7,312 nt of DNA. It comes from Planctomycetota bacterium. Lineage in GTDB: Bacteria; Planctomycetota; PLA2; JAEUHO01. Where the stretch lies: contig JARGNS010000124.1 in NCBI GenBank assembly GCA_029213105.1, positions 1,464-8,775 on the forward strand, written 5' to 3'. Under the pieces are notes generated by a model. The model had not been told where the DNA came from, did no database searches, and saw nothing but the letters and a program-made list of their open reading frames with translations. This document shows positions 5,837 through 7,312 of the stretch, one piece after another (the first letter of the stretch is position 1; every line of letters begins with the position of its first letter). A program made the position numbers and the translations under genes.

Positions 5837-7186
5837 ATGCGCGCTCCTCCCTCCCCGCTGGCCTGCCTGCCGCTCGTGATGGCTCTGGGGCTGGTGGGCC
5901 TGCTGGCCTCGAGTGGCGGCGCGGACGAGATCCGCATGAAGGATGGCGAGTTGCTGCACGGTGCGGTCGAGACCCGCACGAAGGGCACGCTGCACGTGCG
6001 CGTGGGGGACGCGCTGCGCAAGATCCGCGCGGACGACGTGGCCGAGATCGTGGAGGCCGACGTACCGGAGCGCACGTTCGGCTTGCCCCAGCGCTGGGGC
6101 CAGGCTCGTCGCAAGGCGCTGTCCGCGGGCGGCGGCACGACGAAGAGCGAGGCCGCCGTGAGCCGCGCCTTGCACTGGCTGGCAAGCCATCAGGATGAGG
6201 ACGGCAAGCTCGACGCCGACGGCTTCATGCGGCACGACGAACACGTCCGCCCGTGTGACGGCGCGGGTGGGGGCCATCAGGGGGAGCGGGTGCCGTGTGG
6301 GTCCGACGGCGTACCCACCGCCGTGGCGCGCATGGCGTGGCTGGCCTCGGGCAGCACGCCGGTCTCGGGGCCGTATGCCGACAACGTGCGGCGGGCCTTG
6401 CGCTGGTGCCGGGCCGCGGTGGACGGGAGTCCCGGCGGCGCGTACGGGCTGTGGAACTACGGGTACTGCACCCAGGCCGTGGCCGATGCCTACTGGATGC
6501 TGGGGGCGTCCGAGGATCGCGAACGGCTCACCCGTGCCGTCGAGAAGATCCTCGCGCTCCAGCGTGACGACGGGGGCTGGAGCTACTACCTCGCGATCGG
6601 GGACGTCCCCACCACCGGGGTCGCCGCGTCCGCCTTGGGGCTTTGCCACCGGGCGGGCATCGAGGTGCCGAAGCGTTCCATGGCGGCCACGCTCAAGTTC
6701 CTCGATGCCCGCGTGGTCGCGGCCAAGGGCCGCAGCGAGTACCACGACGGCGCGGAGCGCAAGGGCTACACGCCGACGCGCGCCAACACGGCTGCAGCCC
6801 TGACCGTCCGCGCGCTGTACGGCGCGCTGGCGCGCGCGCCGCACCTCGCCAAGCAGATCGGGGCCATCCGCGAGAAGCCCGTCTGGAAGATCGAGTTCAA
6901 GGAGCTGAAGGTCAACGGCAAGCCGACTCGCGTGCAGATCGGCAATCTCTATCCGTACCAATGGGCCTACGCGACGCAGGCGTTGTTCGAGCGCGGAGGG
7001 AGTGCCTGGTCGGGCTGGTTCGGCGGACTGAAGAAGGCCCTGCTCGCGGGGCAGCGTGGCAAGGGGCCCTGCCGGGGTTCTTGGGACCCCCTGGGCAACT
7101 ACTCGGACAGTGCCGGGCGCGTCTACATCACGGGTCTGTGTGCGTTGATGTTGCAGGCCCCGTACCGCTATCCTCGCAGCCGATGA
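5837..7186 (+). CDS. Secreted alpha/alpha-toroid protein (prenyltransferase/squalene-oxidase repeats) with N-terminal beta domain
   Basis: This 449-residue protein starts with a signal peptide (core about 9-24, likely cleavage near residue 29). A small beta-rich domain at about 30-80 (EIRMKDGELLHGAVETRTKG, then TLHVRVG and KIRADDVAEIVE) looks like the SH3/Sm-like module often found on planctomycete secreted proteins. From about 104 to 440 there are helical repeats of the terpenoid-cyclase/prenyltransferase toroid type: AVSRALHWLASHQDEDGKL, NVRRALRWCR, AVEKILALQRDDGGWSYY and VYITGLCALMLQAPY. I see no DxDD cyclase acid motif and no clear farnesyltransferase zinc triad, so it is probably not a lipid cyclase; binding or scaffolding outside the cytoplasm is more likely. 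ATG 5837 is chosen. GTG 5831 is in frame and overlaps the preceding stop as GTGA, suggesting translational coupling. Its own stop overlaps the next start as ATGA. Confidence 0.82.
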   Translation: MRAPPSPLACLPLVMALGLVGLLASSGGADEIRMKDGELLHGAVETRTKGTLHVRVGDALRKIRADDVAEIVEADVPERTFGLPQRWGQARRKALSAGGGTTKSEAAVSRALHWLASHQDEDGKLDADGFMRHDEHVRPCDGAGGGHQGERVPCGSDGVPTAVARMAWLASGSTPVSGPYADNVRRALRWCRAAVDGSPGGAYGLWNYGYCTQAVADAYWMLGASEDRERLTRAVEKILALQRDDGGWSYYLAIGDVPTTGVAASALGLCHRAGIEVPKRSMAATLKFLDARVVAAKGRSEYHDGAERKGYTPTRANTAAALTVRALYGALARAPHLAKQIGAIREKPVWKIEFKELKVNGKPTRVQIGNLYPYQWAYATQALFERGGSAWSGWFGGLKKALLAGQRGKGPCRGSWDPLGNYSDSAGRVYITGLCALMLQAPYRYPRSR

Positions 7187-7312
7187 CTCAAGACCACCTG
7201 CGCTGTCCGAAGGACTGGGAGAACGCCTACGTGACGGGCACCGTGCCGTGGGACCTCGGCCGTGCGCCGCCCGTGCTCGAGGCCCGCATTCGCGAGATCG
7301 TGGCGTCGCGCG
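7183..7312 (+). CDS. SAM-dependent methyltransferase, TPMT-like (N-terminal fragment at window edge)
   Basis: Forty-three residues are visible before the right edge. The opening matches the N-terminus of thiopurine S-methyltransferase-like and related class I SAM methyltransferases: a WENAYVTG segment followed by VPWDLGRAPPVLE. The W-x(3)-Y-x(2)-G-x(2)-PWD-x-G pattern precedes the Rossmann core in that family. The SAM-binding glycine motif would lie beyond the edge, so the activity is inferred from this opening alone. No signal peptide is present, so the protein should be cytoplasmic, unlike its two exported upstream neighbours. Its ATG shares four bases (ATGA) with the stop of the toroid gene, which points to translational coupling. 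The substrate cannot be told from this fragment. Confidence 0.72.
   Translation, partial: MTQDHLRCPKDWENAYVTGTVPWDLGRAPPVLEARIREIVASR

Noticed and set aside
5552..6961. 469-codon minus-strand open frame opposite the protease and toroid genes
   Set aside because: It spans the junction of two recognisable plus-strand genes and encodes low-complexity sequence without a domain; an antisense shadow of GC-rich coding DNA.

Overview
The window is high-GC, protein-dense bacterial DNA. Mixed gene orientation, secreted proteins with Ig-like (DUF11) repeats, an N-terminal beta domain joined to a squalene-cyclase-like toroid, and weak Shine-Dalgarno sequences all suggest Planctomycetota or a relative. 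This assignment is inference from gene content only; no rRNA or marker gene is present. I see no mobile element, CRISPR array, tRNA or rRNA.

Layout, left to right. A DUF6159-type multi-pass membrane protein (minus strand, C-terminus beyond the left edge) is divergent from a pentapeptide-repeat protein that ends in a two-TM potassium-channel pore. That gene converges on a divergent, archaeal-looking serine hydroxymethyltransferase (minus). Upstream of the SHMT on the same strand is an exported protein with two Ig-like repeats. The two are separated by about 100 bp containing an imperfect tandem repeat and a GC-rich hairpin.

The right half, from about 3.9 kb, is a tightly packed plus-strand cluster of three genes. 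The first is a secreted protein joining a LivJ-like periplasmic-binding (type 1) domain to a C-terminal metzincin zinc-protease domain (HExxHxxGxxH plus Met-turn). The second is a secreted alpha/alpha-toroid protein of the prenyltransferase/squalene-oxidase repeat type. The third is the start of a thiopurine-methyltransferase-like SAM methyltransferase, cut by the right edge. Stop and start codons overlap or nearly touch at both junctions, so the three are probably one transcription unit.

The most unusual item is the fusion of a ligand-binding fold to a metzincin protease. One reading is a secreted or envelope protease whose substrate recognition or activity depends on a bound ligand; this is a hypothesis. 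The SHMT is a housekeeping one-carbon enzyme of an unexpected subtype. The pentapeptide-repeat channel has a cytoplasmic sensory domain at the N-terminus instead of the usual C-terminal RCK domain. Nothing ties the left-half genes to the right-half cluster functionally.
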